A stretch of 40,643 nt of DNA, taken from a virus. Made by a program: the position numbers and the translations under genes. Where the stretch lies: positions 1-40,643 of the IMG/VR virus record IMGVR_UViG_3300037502_002592. One strand, given 5' to 3'. This document shows positions 18,108 to 26,969 of the stretch, in pieces. Position 1 is the stretch's first letter, and every line of letters begins with the position of its first letter. The notes under the pieces are model-generated. The model was given only the letters and a program-made list of their open reading frames with translations. It searched no databases and had not been told where the DNA came from.

Positions 18108-18488
18108 GTGAGAGGCCGGCCGACAGAGTACCGCCCCGAAATGTGCGACAAAGTTGTCGAGTGGGGAAGATTAGGAAAATCAAGAGCTTGGATGGCGGCA
18201 CAGCTTGACGTGTCGTATCGCACCTTCTGTAATTGGGAAGAGGCACACCCAGATTTTCTTCAGGCCTTGGAACGCGCAGAGATGTTGGCGCAGGCGCACT
18301 GGGAAGACCTAGGCCACGACAACATCAAGGACCGCGAGTTCAATTCCTCCGTATGGTCGCGCTCCATGGCTGCCCGCTTCCCCAATCAATGGCGTGAGAA
18401 GACCGCTATCGTTGGCGACAAAAACGAGCCGCCCGTGCAATTGACCGTCGTGACAGGTGTGGTTCGTGGCAGCACCGAAGATCGTTGA
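18108..18488 (+). CDS. terS: Small terminase subunit
   Basis: 126 residues, GTG start at 18108 with GGAG upstream. The N-terminal HTH has RPTEYRPEMCDKVVEWGRLG, KSRAWMAAQLDVSYRTFCNW; then EEAHPDFLQALERAEMLAQA and HWEDLGHDN and a beta-like end. This is the common phage small-terminase layout (DNA recognition, then oligomerisation). It lies directly before TerL, which overlaps its end. Confidence 0.85.
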   Translation: MRGRPTEYRPEMCDKVVEWGRLGKSRAWMAAQLDVSYRTFCNWEEAHPDFLQALERAEMLAQAHWEDLGHDNIKDREFNSSVWSRSMAARFPNQWREKTAIVGDKNEPPVQLTVVTGVVRGSTEDR

Positions 18489-19737
18489 TCTTGGCTACCG
18501 CGCCCGGCCTCAGTTCGTCCCGCTGCATGCACGTACGCAACGCTGGGCTTGCGTCGTAGCTCATCGCCGCGCCGGCAAGACCGTCGCGTGCTTGATGGAT
18601 CTCATCGACGCAGCACTGCGCGATACGAAGTCAGAACCACGGTATGGGTACGTCGCCCCGTACTACGCCCAAGCCAAAGATGTTGCTTGGTCCTACCTGA
18701 AGCGCTTCACGGCTCCGATCCCAGGCGCAGAGCACAACGAAAGCGAGCTTCGCGTTGATCTGCCAAACGGTGCCCGCATCCGCCTTTACGGCGCCGACAA
18801 CTACGACCGCATGCGCGGGCTCTACTTTGACGGCGTGGTCATCGATGAAGCCGGCGATATGGACCCGAGGGCTTGGCCTGAAGTCATCCGCCCGGCGCTT
18901 TCAGACCGCAAGGGGCACGCCCTGTTCATTGGCACCCCAAAAGGCACGAACCAGTTCTACGAGATCTTCCAGGACGCGCAGACCTCGCCCGATTGGCTCG
19001 CGCTGCAGCTCAAGGCCAGCGAAACCAAGCTGATCGACGCTGACGAGTTGGCTGATGCCCGGCAGGCGATGACCGAAGAGCAGTATGAGCAAGAGTACGA
19101 GTGCTCATTCAGCGCCGCGATCATCGGCAGCTACTACGGCAAGGACATTGCCGAGTTAGAACGGCAGGGCCGCATCACCAGCGTGCCGTGGGAACGGTCG
19201 TCACGCGTAAGCACCGGTTGGGATCTCGGCATCGATGACGCGACTGTGGTGTGGTTCTTCCAGTCCATCGGCCGCGAGATCCGGGTGATTGATTACTACG
19301 AGGTGACGAACCAGGGCCTTGACGAGACCGCCAAGCACGTTCTGTCCAAGCCTTATCTCTACGAGACGCACTATCTCCCGCACGACATCGAAATTCGCGA
19401 GATTATCAGCGCCAAAAGCCGGCGCGACACGCTGGAAAGTTTAGGCCTCAACCCGATCCAGCCCGGCGTGCGCAACGATCCTGTCGAGCGCGTCAACGCT
19501 GTCCGCATGATGCTCCCGCGCTGCGTGTTCGATGCGGACAAGTGCAAGCGCGGCCTTGAGGTGCTGAAGCACTACCGCCGCGAGTTCGACGAGAAGCGCA
19601 AGACGTTTCGCTCGACGCCCCTTCACGACTGGGCTTCGCACGGCGCCGACGCGTTCGGAGAGTTTGCAGTGAACTTCTCGCGGCAGGTAGCGCGCTCGAC
19701 TGCGCCACGCCGCGCCCGCATAGGAACCATCGCCTAG
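18466..19737 (+). CDS. terL: Terminase large subunit (packaging ATPase-nuclease)
   Basis: 423 residues from GTG 18466; GTG 18457 is also possible, but ACAGG is better spaced for 18466. The ATPase has Walker A AHRRAGKTVA and Walker B GVVIDEAGDM, and the coupling motif ALFIGTPKGTNQFYEIF. The C-terminal RNase H-like nuclease has GWDLGIDDATVVWFF (first Asp), IDYYEV and a late DWASHGADAFGEF carrying a final Asp. It packages DNA into the prohead from terS-bound DNA. All expected motor and nuclease parts are present. Confidence 0.95.
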   Translation: MAAPKIVDLGYRARPQFVPLHARTQRWACVVAHRRAGKTVACLMDLIDAALRDTKSEPRYGYVAPYYAQAKDVAWSYLKRFTAPIPGAEHNESELRVDLPNGARIRLYGADNYDRMRGLYFDGVVIDEAGDMDPRAWPEVIRPALSDRKGHALFIGTPKGTNQFYEIFQDAQTSPDWLALQLKASETKLIDADELADARQAMTEEQYEQEYECSFSAAIIGSYYGKDIAELERQGRITSVPWERSSRVSTGWDLGIDDATVVWFFQSIGREIRVIDYYEVTNQGLDETAKHVLSKPYLYETHYLPHDIEIREIISAKSRRDTLESLGLNPIQPGVRNDPVERVNAVRMMLPRCVFDADKCKRGLEVLKHYRREFDEKRKTFRSTPLHDWASHGADAFGEFAVNFSRQVARSTAPRRARIGTIA

Positions 19738-19738
19738 A

Positions 19739-22102
19739 ATGGAAACCTTCACCGACGCAGCCGCCAGCCAAGAGCCGGCAGCAGCGCCCATGGACGATTC
19801 AGAGCTGCTCAAGATCCTGCGCGAGGAAGAGCGGGACGCGACCTCGTATTACGACAGTGAGTTTGCGCAGGCGCAGGCGAGCGCCATGGCCCGCTACAAC
19901 GGCGAGCTTTACGGCGATGAGGTCGAGGGCCGGTCCAAGGTCGTCACGCACGACGTCGAGGACACCATCAACTGGATCATGCCGCACCTGCTGCGGACAT
20001 TCCTATCGTCTGACGAGCTGGTGACGGTCGAGAGCAAGGCGCAGGATCAGGCGCAGCCGGCGCTGATGCAGATGGGTGGCCCTCAGATGGCCGGCCCGAT
20101 GGCGCAGCCGATGCCGCCTCAGATGGGCGCGGGCTACGGGAGCCAGGCAGCCGACACGCAGTGCATCGGCGAATATCTGACGCATTGCTTCTTCGTCGAT
20201 AACCCCGGCGAGCGCATCATCCACGATTTTGCCTTCGACGGCATGCTGCAGCGGGTCGGCTGGCTGAAGGTGTCCTGGCAGGATGCGGAGGCTAAGCCGC
20301 CGCAGATCATCGAGGGGATGCCGGCCGATCAGCTGGGCAAATACATCGAGGACCCAGAATACGAGATCCTGTCCCAGTCCACAGAGGACGGGCAGACCTA
20401 CACGATTGAGATCCGACACACGCCGCGCATGGGCCGCGTCAGCGTCGAGAACGTGCCGCCGGAAGAGATCGCCTGGAGCCGTAACGCCCGCAGCGCCGCA
20501 GAAGCCGATTACATCCGCCGCAAGCGTGAAGTCTACGTTGCCGAGATTGCTCGCCTGTACCCCGACAAGGCCGAAGAGCTGCAGAGCCCGGACAGGTCGT
20601 GGAACAGCGGCGCCGACGACATGGAGACGGACACCGACCCGCGCCGGCACGCCCGATTCCCCGAAGAGAGCCAAGACTACAAGCGCCCCGGTGACCACTT
20701 CCGCCGCCGCAAGACCTATCTGATCGAGGAAGATGTCCGCATCGACTTCGATGGCGACGGCATCGTCGAGCTCCGCCACATCAAGCGCATGGGCGACGTG
20801 ATCCTCGAAAACGAGGCCGTTGAGCGTTCCGAACTGGTCTGCTGGTCCCCGATCCGCATCCCGCACCGTCTGGCGGGCCGCTCGGTCGCTGACACGATGA
20901 TCGACTTCCAGCGCATCCGCACGGTGCTGACCCGGCGTGCGCTCGACAGTCTGGCGCAGTCGCTCACGCAGCAAAAAGTGGTCAACACGCAGGCCGTTGG
21001 TGCCGACGACATTGATGGACTGCTGGATAACGACATTGGACACGTCGTGCGTGCCAAGGGCGATGTCCGCGCGGCGCTGATGCCCATCGAGACGCCGGAC
21101 GTGTCCGGACAAGCCTTGACGTGGCTTGAGTACACCGACCAAAAGCAAGAGCAGGCCAGCGGCGCCACGCGTCACAACCAGGGCATCGACCCTAAGGGCC
21201 TCACCAAGACCGCATCCGGCATGGACATGCTGCAGTCCGCCGGCATGACCCGCATCGAGAGCTATGCCCGCTGGCTCGGCTTGGCCTTGGAAGAGGTGTT
21301 CGAACACATCCTGCGTTTGGTGTCGGCGCACCAAGACCAGCCGCGCCTGATCAAGATCAAGGGCCGTCCGGTCACCATCGACCCGCGCTTGTGGTCCGAC
21401 GATATGCGCGTGTCCGTGCACGTCGGCCTAGGCGGAGAAACACGCGAGCGTAAGCTGTTCAATTTGAACCTGATCAAGCAAACGCAAGAGCAAATCCTGC
21501 TGCAGGCCGGTCCCGGCAATCCGCTGGTGTCGTTGGCAGAGTACCGCACGACGCTGCAGCGCATGGTCGAGACCATGGGGTTCAAGGACGCAAGCGCGTA
21601 CTTCAAAGAGATCCCGCCCGACTATCAGCCGCAGGAGCCCGGCGAAGACCCGAAGATGGCCGAGGCCAAGGCCAAGATGGAGTTGGAGCAGGCCAAGGCG
21701 CAGCAGGACGCGCAATTGCAGGCCGCCAAGCTGCAGGCTGAGCAGCAGATGCGGGCGCAGGAAGCGCAGGCGAAGCAGCAGATTGCCACGGCGGAACTGG
21801 CCGGCAAGCAGGAGATGGCCCGCGTTGATGCGGAGTTGCAGCGCGAGATTGCCGCACAGAAAGCCCGCTCAGAATACGAGATCGCCCAATTGCGCATTGC
21901 GGCCGAGCAGCAGATCGCGGCGCAGCGCATGGCCGCTGAGATGGATCTGGCCCGCTGGAAAGCCACCGAGGAAATGAAGCTCGCCCGCGAGAAGATGCGC
22001 ATGCAGGCCAAAGCCGCCAAGCCCAACGGGGCATCCGATGGCGCAATGACCGGCGGTGACGGCATCGACAGTTATCGGCCAGGAGGCTCGCTCAGTGCCT
22101 GA
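19739..22102 (+). CDS. Portal protein with long C-terminal coiled-coil barrel
   Basis: 787 residues, longer than simple portals. The central domain has RIPHRLAGRSVADTMIDFQR and ASGATRHNQGIDPKGLTKTA, signatures of the podovirus portal family related to P22/epsilon15/BPP-1-type phages. A Met/Gln/Pro-rich insertion lies at about 105-135. Residues 640-760 are a Gln/Ala/Lys heptad region (AEAKAKMELEQAKAQQDAQL and similar), predicted as a coiled-coil barrel reaching into the capsid. It forms the dodecameric ring for packaging and ejection. It starts one base after the terL stop. Confidence 0.9.
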   Translation: METFTDAAASQEPAAAPMDDSELLKILREEERDATSYYDSEFAQAQASAMARYNGELYGDEVEGRSKVVTHDVEDTINWIMPHLLRTFLSSDELVTVESKAQDQAQPALMQMGGPQMAGPMAQPMPPQMGAGYGSQAADTQCIGEYLTHCFFVDNPGERIIHDFAFDGMLQRVGWLKVSWQDAEAKPPQIIEGMPADQLGKYIEDPEYEILSQSTEDGQTYTIEIRHTPRMGRVSVENVPPEEIAWSRNARSAAEADYIRRKREVYVAEIARLYPDKAEELQSPDRSWNSGADDMETDTDPRRHARFPEESQDYKRPGDHFRRRKTYLIEEDVRIDFDGDGIVELRHIKRMGDVILENEAVERSELVCWSPIRIPHRLAGRSVADTMIDFQRIRTVLTRRALDSLAQSLTQQKVVNTQAVGADDIDGLLDNDIGHVVRAKGDVRAALMPIETPDVSGQALTWLEYTDQKQEQASGATRHNQGIDPKGLTKTASGMDMLQSAGMTRIESYARWLGLALEEVFEHILRLVSAHQDQPRLIKIKGRPVTIDPRLWSDDMRVSVHVGLGGETRERKLFNLNLIKQTQEQILLQAGPGNPLVSLAEYRTTLQRMVETMGFKDASAYFKEIPPDYQPQEPGEDPKMAEAKAKMELEQAKAQQDAQLQAAKLQAEQQMRAQEAQAKQQIATAELAGKQEMARVDAELQREIAAQKARSEYEIAQLRIAAEQQIAAQRMAAEMDLARWKATEEMKLAREKMRMQAKAAKPNGASDGAMTGGDGIDSYRPGGSLSA

Positions 22103-22289
22103 CAAGAACGACGACGACCTTGGCCAACCCATGCCGATCCTAAAGCCGCAACCGCTGGTCAAGCGTGAGGCTGAGGACGCCATCGAGCCCGACCCGATGT
22201 CGGATGAGATCGAGAAGCTGGAGCGCGAGGCCGCGCCCCGCCCGAAACTATGCCCGCACTGCGGGAAACCGTTGCCGAAGGACGCATGA
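22095..22289 (+). CDS. Small protein with C-terminal zinc-ribbon half
   Basis: 64 residues, GTG start at 22095 with AGGAGG eight bases upstream; the longer frame belongs to the portal end. It is acidic and Pro-rich, ending PKLCPHCGKPLPKDA, a lone CPHCG motif that could bind zinc as a dimer. It sits between portal and the next small gene (ATGA overlap). Function unknown. Confidence 0.6.
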   Translation: MPDKNDDDLGQPMPILKPQPLVKREAEDAIEPDPMSDEIEKLEREAAPRPKLCPHCGKPLPKDA

Positions 22290-22564
22290 AACATCAACGC
22301 ACCGACAAGCAGTCACGGCTGTCTCTGACGGCCGAGGAAGGCCGCCGCCTCAGTCGCTTTCTACAGGACAGCGCCGTGCAGCGGATCTTCGCTGACCTCG
22401 AAGTGTACGCCATCGAGAACATGATCGCCGCCGCCTCACCGGCCGACCGCGAGCGCGAGGCGCTGCGCATCCAAGTCATCCGCCACCTGAGATCAGACCT
22501 AGAGGACCGTGCCGCTCGTGCGGAGCGCGCGGTTAAGGAAATGGAGGCTGTAGCCCATGCTTGA
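22286..22564 (+). CDS. Small helical protein before the scaffold
   Basis: 92 residues from ATG 22286 (ATGA overlap). RLSLTAEEGRRLSRFLQDSA, VQRIFADLEVYAIENMIAAA and REREALRIQVIRHLRSDLED are helical. It resembles small head-region proteins found between portal and scaffold in related podoviruses; no named function. Confidence 0.6.
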   Translation: MKHQRTDKQSRLSLTAEEGRRLSRFLQDSAVQRIFADLEVYAIENMIAAASPADREREALRIQVIRHLRSDLEDRAARAERAVKEMEAVAHA

Positions 22565-23531
22565 CGGCACATTGGACGCGGCCGCTGCCGCCATCGACCA
22601 GATCCCGCAGAGCGAGATGGATCGGCATCCGTCGCCAACTCCGCCCCGCGCCGACGACGGCAAGTTCCGCGCTCAAGAGCCGGAGAAGGTCGAGCCGGAA
22701 ACAGTTTCAGCGGACGCTGAGACGCCCAAGGCTGAGAAAGAAGAGGTTGAGGCCGAGGCCGACGACGAAGAGACCTATATCGAGCTGCCGCCCGAGGGCG
22801 ACGGCAAAGAGATCAGCCGCCTCAAGCTTACCGAGGTTCTGGAAGGCTACCGCAAGGCGCAGACGCTGGAGCAGGAGCTGGCCAAGCGGGCCGAGAAGCT
22901 GCCGCCGCCCGAGGCCTGGGATCACGAGATCATCCAGACCGTCCAGACCCGCCAGCAGATGCTGCAGCAGATCGAGACCTGGGCGCGCTTGAATGCTCCG
23001 CAGCCGCCGGACATCGCTCTACTTGACCAGAACAACATCAACTACAATCCAGACGCCTATTTCCAGCAGCACCGCCAGTATGAGGCGATGAAGGCCGCGC
23101 ACGAAAAGGCGCAGGCGCTGCACCGAGATCAGGCGCAGAAATTGTCCGCCGAGCAAGAGGCGATCTCCCGCGTGCGACTGCAGCGCGAGATGGCAAAACT
23201 CGACCGGGTATGGCCGGAGCTTAAGGAGAAGGCGGTTGCGGATAAGGTCCGCTCCGACTTGGAAAGCCACTACGGCCTCGATGCGGAGACGATCAACTCG
23301 GTCGCCGACGCGCGGTTCTTTGCTCTTGCAAAGGACGCACTGGCCTACCGCTCAAGTAAGGCGACAGCTCAGGCTGCCGCGAAAGTGGTGAGCGCCAAGC
23401 CGAAGCTCATTCCTGGCAAAGCCAGGGCCACCGTCAACAGCAAGACCGCCAACCTTAACGCCGCGATGGGACGCCTGCAGAAGTCGGGTTCCATCGACGA
23501 CGCGACGGCGGCCATCGCTAGCCTTCTCTAA
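22557..23531 (+). CDS. Capsid scaffolding-type protein
   Basis: 324 residues. The N-terminal third is acidic and disordered (KVEPETVSADAETPKAEKEE, VEAEADDEETYIELPPEGDG). The middle has EVLEGYRKAQTLEQELAKRA and further coiled coils rich in Gln/Glu/Lys. The C-terminus is basic with SAKPKLIPGKARATVNSK. Position (between portal and capsid), length and composition fit a scaffolding protein that templates the prohead and leaves before DNA fills it. Confidence 0.8.
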   Translation: MLDGTLDAAAAAIDQIPQSEMDRHPSPTPPRADDGKFRAQEPEKVEPETVSADAETPKAEKEEVEAEADDEETYIELPPEGDGKEISRLKLTEVLEGYRKAQTLEQELAKRAEKLPPPEAWDHEIIQTVQTRQQMLQQIETWARLNAPQPPDIALLDQNNINYNPDAYFQQHRQYEAMKAAHEKAQALHRDQAQKLSAEQEAISRVRLQREMAKLDRVWPELKEKAVADKVRSDLESHYGLDAETINSVADARFFALAKDALAYRSSKATAQAAAKVVSAKPKLIPGKARATVNSKTANLNAAMGRLQKSGSIDDATAAIASLL

Positions 23532-23543
23532 GGACACATCCAC

Positions 23544-24503
23544 ATGACTGTACCCACCTACACCGTCCAGACCTTCGCGATGAAGGGGATTCGCGAGCAG
23601 CTGTCCGACACGATCTCGAACATCGATCCGATGGACACGCCGCTCTATTCCAAGTTCGGCAAGGGCACCGCGAAGACCCGCACGCCCGAGTGGCAGATCG
23701 ACAGCCACCGCGCCGCCAACCCCAACAACGCAGTGGTTGAGGGCTCGGACGCCACCAACATCCAGACCACGGCGACGACCCGCCTTAAAAATGTGGTCCA
23801 GCTATTCGAGGGCACGGTCCAGGTCTCGACGACTTCGGAAGCTGTTGATGCTGCCGGCCGCTCGTCCGAGATGGCCTATCAGATTGCCAAGGAAGGCAAG
23901 GCGCTGCGCACGGACATCGAGGCGCGCATCTCCGGCAACTACGCCTCCGTATTGGGCGATGACAGCACCGCTGGCGCGATGGCTGGCTATGAGGCCTGGA
24001 TCACGACCAACGACAGCCGCAGCGGCACGCAGGGCGGCTACAACACCGGCACGGGTCTGGTGGCTGCGGCCTCCGATGGCACCCAGCGTGCCCTGACGGA
24101 GACGATCTTCAAGGGTGCGATCAAGACCTGCTGGGAGAACGGAGCCAAGGCCCCGATGGTGGTCACGGGTCCGTTTAATAAGCAGGTGATCTCGGGCTTC
24201 GCGGGCATCGCTCAGGCAACGAACGAGGTCAAGTCGTCCGATATGGTCACGATTGTCGGCGCTGCCGACGTGTACGTGTCCGACTTCGGCCGGCATATGA
24301 TCATGCCTTCGCGCCTGTCGCGCGACCGCTCGGTGCTGCTGGTCGATCCTGCGTATTGGGAGTTGATGTTCCTCCAGCCCTTCAAAACCGAGCCGCTGGC
24401 CAAGACGGGCCACAGCATCCGCCGCATGATCTCGGCCGAGTGCACGCTCAAGTCGCGTAACGAGCAGGCCTCCGGCATCATTGCAGATCTCACCACGAGC
24501 TGA
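23544..24503 (+). CDS. Major capsid protein, SU10/DUF5309 family
   Basis: 319 residues. Residues 14-60 read MKGIREQLSDTISNIDPMDT, PLYSKFGKGTAKTRTPEWQI, then AVVEGSDATN and VQLFEGTVQVSTTSEAVDAA: the N-terminal arm and domain of the SU10-like HK97-fold capsids. FKTEPLAKTGHSIRRMISAE near the end and SVLLVDPAYWELMFLQPF match the C-terminal segment of the same family. It forms the icosahedral shell. It follows the scaffold by 12 bases. Confidence 0.9.
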   Translation: MTVPTYTVQTFAMKGIREQLSDTISNIDPMDTPLYSKFGKGTAKTRTPEWQIDSHRAANPNNAVVEGSDATNIQTTATTRLKNVVQLFEGTVQVSTTSEAVDAAGRSSEMAYQIAKEGKALRTDIEARISGNYASVLGDDSTAGAMAGYEAWITTNDSRSGTQGGYNTGTGLVAAASDGTQRALTETIFKGAIKTCWENGAKAPMVVTGPFNKQVISGFAGIAQATNEVKSSDMVTIVGAADVYVSDFGRHMIMPSRLSRDRSVLLVDPAYWELMFLQPFKTEPLAKTGHSIRRMISAECTLKSRNEQASGIIADLTTS

Positions 24504-24826
24504 TGAGCAAGCGCCTCTTTGACCGTGATCCCTCCCGCCGGATGAACATCTGGTGGGAGGACACGCCAGACGGTTTTCTGCTCCGCTACGAGCAGGACGT
24601 TGAGCCGATCCTCGACAGCAACAAGGCCAAACAGAGCGCCGGTAGGGATTACTACGCCTCGGCCGGTGACTATTGGAAAGTCGCGTCCATTCCGATCACG
24701 GTGCAGTACAAGTGGCTGATTGAGGATGGCATCGACGTCACCAACGAGGACCATTGGCCACGGGTCGCACGTAAACTGAACGATCCGGATTGGCGGTATC
24801 TCAAAACAGCGGAGGTCATCGTCTAA
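24503..24826 (+). CDS. Small head-region protein
   Basis: 107 residues; ATG shares one base with the capsid stop. NIWWEDTPDGFLLRYEQDVE then PILDSNKAKQSAGRD and an IPITVQYKWLIEDGIDVTNE region are typical of a small conserved gene next to SU10-type capsid genes in podoviruses. It is probably structural or an assembly factor; no catalytic motif. Confidence 0.65.
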   Translation: MSKRLFDRDPSRRMNIWWEDTPDGFLLRYEQDVEPILDSNKAKQSAGRDYYASAGDYWKVASIPITVQYKWLIEDGIDVTNEDHWPRVARKLNDPDWRYLKTAEVIV

Positions 24827-24827
24827 A

Positions 24828-25379
24828 ATGGCGAAGGTCCATCTTTTTGCAAAGACGTTCGCTGGGCTCGACGTGCCGATCTTGGCCGATGAGTACGGCA
24901 ATATTGGCAGTGGCGGCGCTGCGGGGGGCAGCGCCGCTGCGGCAACGTCAGAGGCCGGTGGCTGGTCCTATGTCGCGGCTACGGGCGGCATCACCGACAC
25001 GTCGGACGTGACGCTCGCGGCGGCGCCCGGCAACCTCAAAGCCAACTACGTTACGGCGGTGCAAGTTGTGAACAAGGGCGGCACCGCTACAGAGGTTGTC
25101 GTCAAGTCGGGCTCCACCGTCTTGTGGCGCACCTACGCGGCGGCCAACGGCGCCAATCCCATCCATGTCGTGTTTCCGCGTCCTCTCGTGGCTGCCAACA
25201 ACACCGCGTTAACAGCGGCGTGCGTCACCACGGGCACTGCCACGCTCATCTGCGCGCAAGGGTTCATCGCCGCGTTGCCCAACGTCGCCGCTCAGCTTGT
25301 CAGCCCTGGGGATGAGGTGATCGACGATTTCGGCGCCTACGTCACCGCAGACGACAGCTCTATCATCTACAACGCTTAA
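24828..25379 (+). CDS. Beta-rich head/decoration-type protein
   Basis: 183 residues. The first 20 residues are followed by a Gly/Ala/Ser-rich linker (GSGGAAGGSAAAATSEAGG), then a beta-rich domain (NYVTAVQVVNKGGTATEVVV, KSGSTVLWRTYAA, LVAANNTALTAACVTTGTAT). It lies between capsid and a repeat protein. A decoration or minor capsid role is inferred from position and fold. Confidence 0.55.
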   Translation: MAKVHLFAKTFAGLDVPILADEYGNIGSGGAAGGSAAAATSEAGGWSYVAATGGITDTSDVTLAAAPGNLKANYVTAVQVVNKGGTATEVVVKSGSTVLWRTYAAANGANPIHVVFPRPLVAANNTALTAACVTTGTATLICAQGFIAALPNVAAQLVSPGDEVIDDFGAYVTADDSSIIYNA

Positions 25380-25394
25380 CCGGGACGATCCATC

Positions 25395-26303
25395 ATGGCT
25401 GCTATCTCTAACCTCACCTCTACGTCGGCCAACGCGATCGCGATCGGCCCGAATGGTTCCTCAAATCCAACGTTCAAGGTCAATGCCAACACGGCGTCGG
25501 CCGCGACCGGCCTCGAGGTTGTCGGTGCGGCAGCGGCTGGCGGGCTTGCAGTTAAGGCGATCTCGTCTGGCACCAACGAGAATATGACCATTGACGCCAA
25601 AGGCTCCGGCACCGTGACCGTCAACGGCACGGCGACCGGCGCAATCACGCTGGCGCGGGCCACCGGTATCACGGGTGCGGCCACCGTGACGAGCACCAGC
25701 GCTTCCGCCCTTGCGGTGGGTGCCAACGGGGCCACGAATCCGGTGCTTAAGATCAACGCCAATACGGCCAGTGTCGCAACGGGCGTTGAAGTGACGGGCG
25801 CTGCGGCTGCGGCTGGCGTCAACGTGGGCGTGATTTCGTCGGGCACAAACGAAAACCTGACGATCAATGCCAAGGGCAGCGGCACGATCACGCTGGGCAA
25901 CACGTCCACCGGCAACATCGTCGCTACGCGGGCCATTGCGGGTGCGCTTGGCATCACGTCGTCCGGCCCGACGGCCGGCATCGGCTACGCCACGGGCGCA
26001 GGCGGCGCGGTCACGCAGGCATCGAGCCGCACAACGGGCGTGACGGTCAACACGGTTGCCGGCGCGATTACGCTGGTGAGCGCGGCCGGGAGTGCAACGC
26101 CGGCGTCGTTCACGGTGACGAACAGCGCGGTTGCGGCGACGGATGTCGTGATTGTCAATCAGAAAAGCGGCACTGACCTTTACAACATTGCCGTTACAGC
26201 GGTAGCCGCTGGGTCGTTCCGCATCACGTTCTCGACCACAGGCGGCACCACGACAGAGCAGCCTGTGTTCAACTTCGCCGTGATCAAGGCGGTGGCCGGG
26301 TAA
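25395..26303 (+). CDS. Beta-repeat structural protein with an internal duplication
   Basis: 302 residues. Residues about 9-97 and 100-188 are tandem copies: each has STSANAIAIGPNG / STSASALAVGANG, a NTASAATGLEVVGAAAA / NTASVATGVEVTGAAAA block, SSGTNENMTIDAKGSGT / SSGTNENLTINAKGSGT and an ending near TGIT/LGIT. A different Thr/Val/Ala-rich domain follows (190-302). It is probably a fibrous decoration or spike protein on the head. Start at ATG 25395 with a short gap from the previous gene; the next gene overlaps its stop. Confidence 0.65.
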   Translation: MAAISNLTSTSANAIAIGPNGSSNPTFKVNANTASAATGLEVVGAAAAGGLAVKAISSGTNENMTIDAKGSGTVTVNGTATGAITLARATGITGAATVTSTSASALAVGANGATNPVLKINANTASVATGVEVTGAAAAAGVNVGVISSGTNENLTINAKGSGTITLGNTSTGNIVATRAIAGALGITSSGPTAGIGYATGAGGAVTQASSRTTGVTVNTVAGAITLVSAAGSATPASFTVTNSAVAATDVVIVNQKSGTDLYNIAVTAVAAGSFRITFSTTGGTTTEQPVFNFAVIKAVAG

Positions 26304-26959
26304 TGGCCATCACCGACTTCGCCTCGCTGAGGTCTGAGGTCCAGGCGTATTGCGGCCGGTCGGACAGTACGTTTTCCGGCCGCGTCGAGCAGTTCGTGTC
26401 GCTGGCTGAGGATCGTATCTACCTCGGCCAGGGCGCGGACGCTGGCGATCCGCTGTATTCGTCGCCAGTCCGTTCGAAGATCATGGAAACCACGGCAACG
26501 GTTTCCATCACATCGGGCGACGGCACGCTGCCGAGTTCATGTCTCTCTGTGCGGCGCATCACGCGGGGCTCGACGGATACGGACGGGCTGTCCTACCTGA
26601 CCCCGGATGCTTTGCAGTTGCGGCTGGCGCAAGCGTCGGGCGGCTTGCCGCAGTATTACACGGTCGAAGGCCTGACCCTCAAAATCGCTCCTACCTACAC
26701 GGGCGACCTCACCATTCTCTACTATCAGCGCTTCGACCCGATCACGCTGACCAGTCCGACCGGATCAATGCTCACTGAGCACAGTCAGTTGTATTTCTCC
26801 GCGTGCATGTTTGAGGCGTTTTCGTTCATGCAGGAGCCTGACCTAGCGATTGCCTGGCTCGGCCGGTATCGCTCCATGGTTTCCGGCATCAACCAGACCT
26901 CAGCCGATCTGCGCTACGCGGGCCGCCGCCTGCGCATCAACGCCCGCCCCATCGAATAG
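26303..26959 (+). CDS. Head-tail adaptor (podovirus gp4-like)
   Basis: 218 residues. LRSEVQAYCGRSDSTFSGRV then EQFVSLAEDRIYLGQ, a middle with TATVSITSGDGTLPSSCLSV, QYYTVEGLTLKIAPTYTGDL and LYYQRFDPITLT, and the end SGINQTSADLRYAGRRLRIN match the adaptor proteins that sit below the portal in podoviruses. It connects head and tail and seals packaged DNA. Stop is 11 bases before the start proposed for the nozzle-like protein. Confidence 0.75.
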   Translation: MAITDFASLRSEVQAYCGRSDSTFSGRVEQFVSLAEDRIYLGQGADAGDPLYSSPVRSKIMETTATVSITSGDGTLPSSCLSVRRITRGSTDTDGLSYLTPDALQLRLAQASGGLPQYYTVEGLTLKIAPTYTGDLTILYYQRFDPITLTSPTGSMLTEHSQLYFSACMFEAFSFMQEPDLAIAWLGRYRSMVSGINQTSADLRYAGRRLRINARPIE

Positions 26960-26962
26960 GAG
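26958..26962 (+). promoter_or_regulatory. Ribosome binding site for a probable ATC start
   Basis: AGGAG at 26958..26962 lies seven bases before an in-frame ATC at 26970. No ATG, GTG or TTG occurs in that window in the reading frame. Confidence 0.55.
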
Positions 26963-26969
26963 CCCGGCA

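Noticed and set aside
20003-21421. 472-residue minus-strand frame opposite the portal gene
   Set aside because: Antisense shadow created by high GC and codon bias; it is Leu/Arg/His-rich, with no motifs and no ribosome site.
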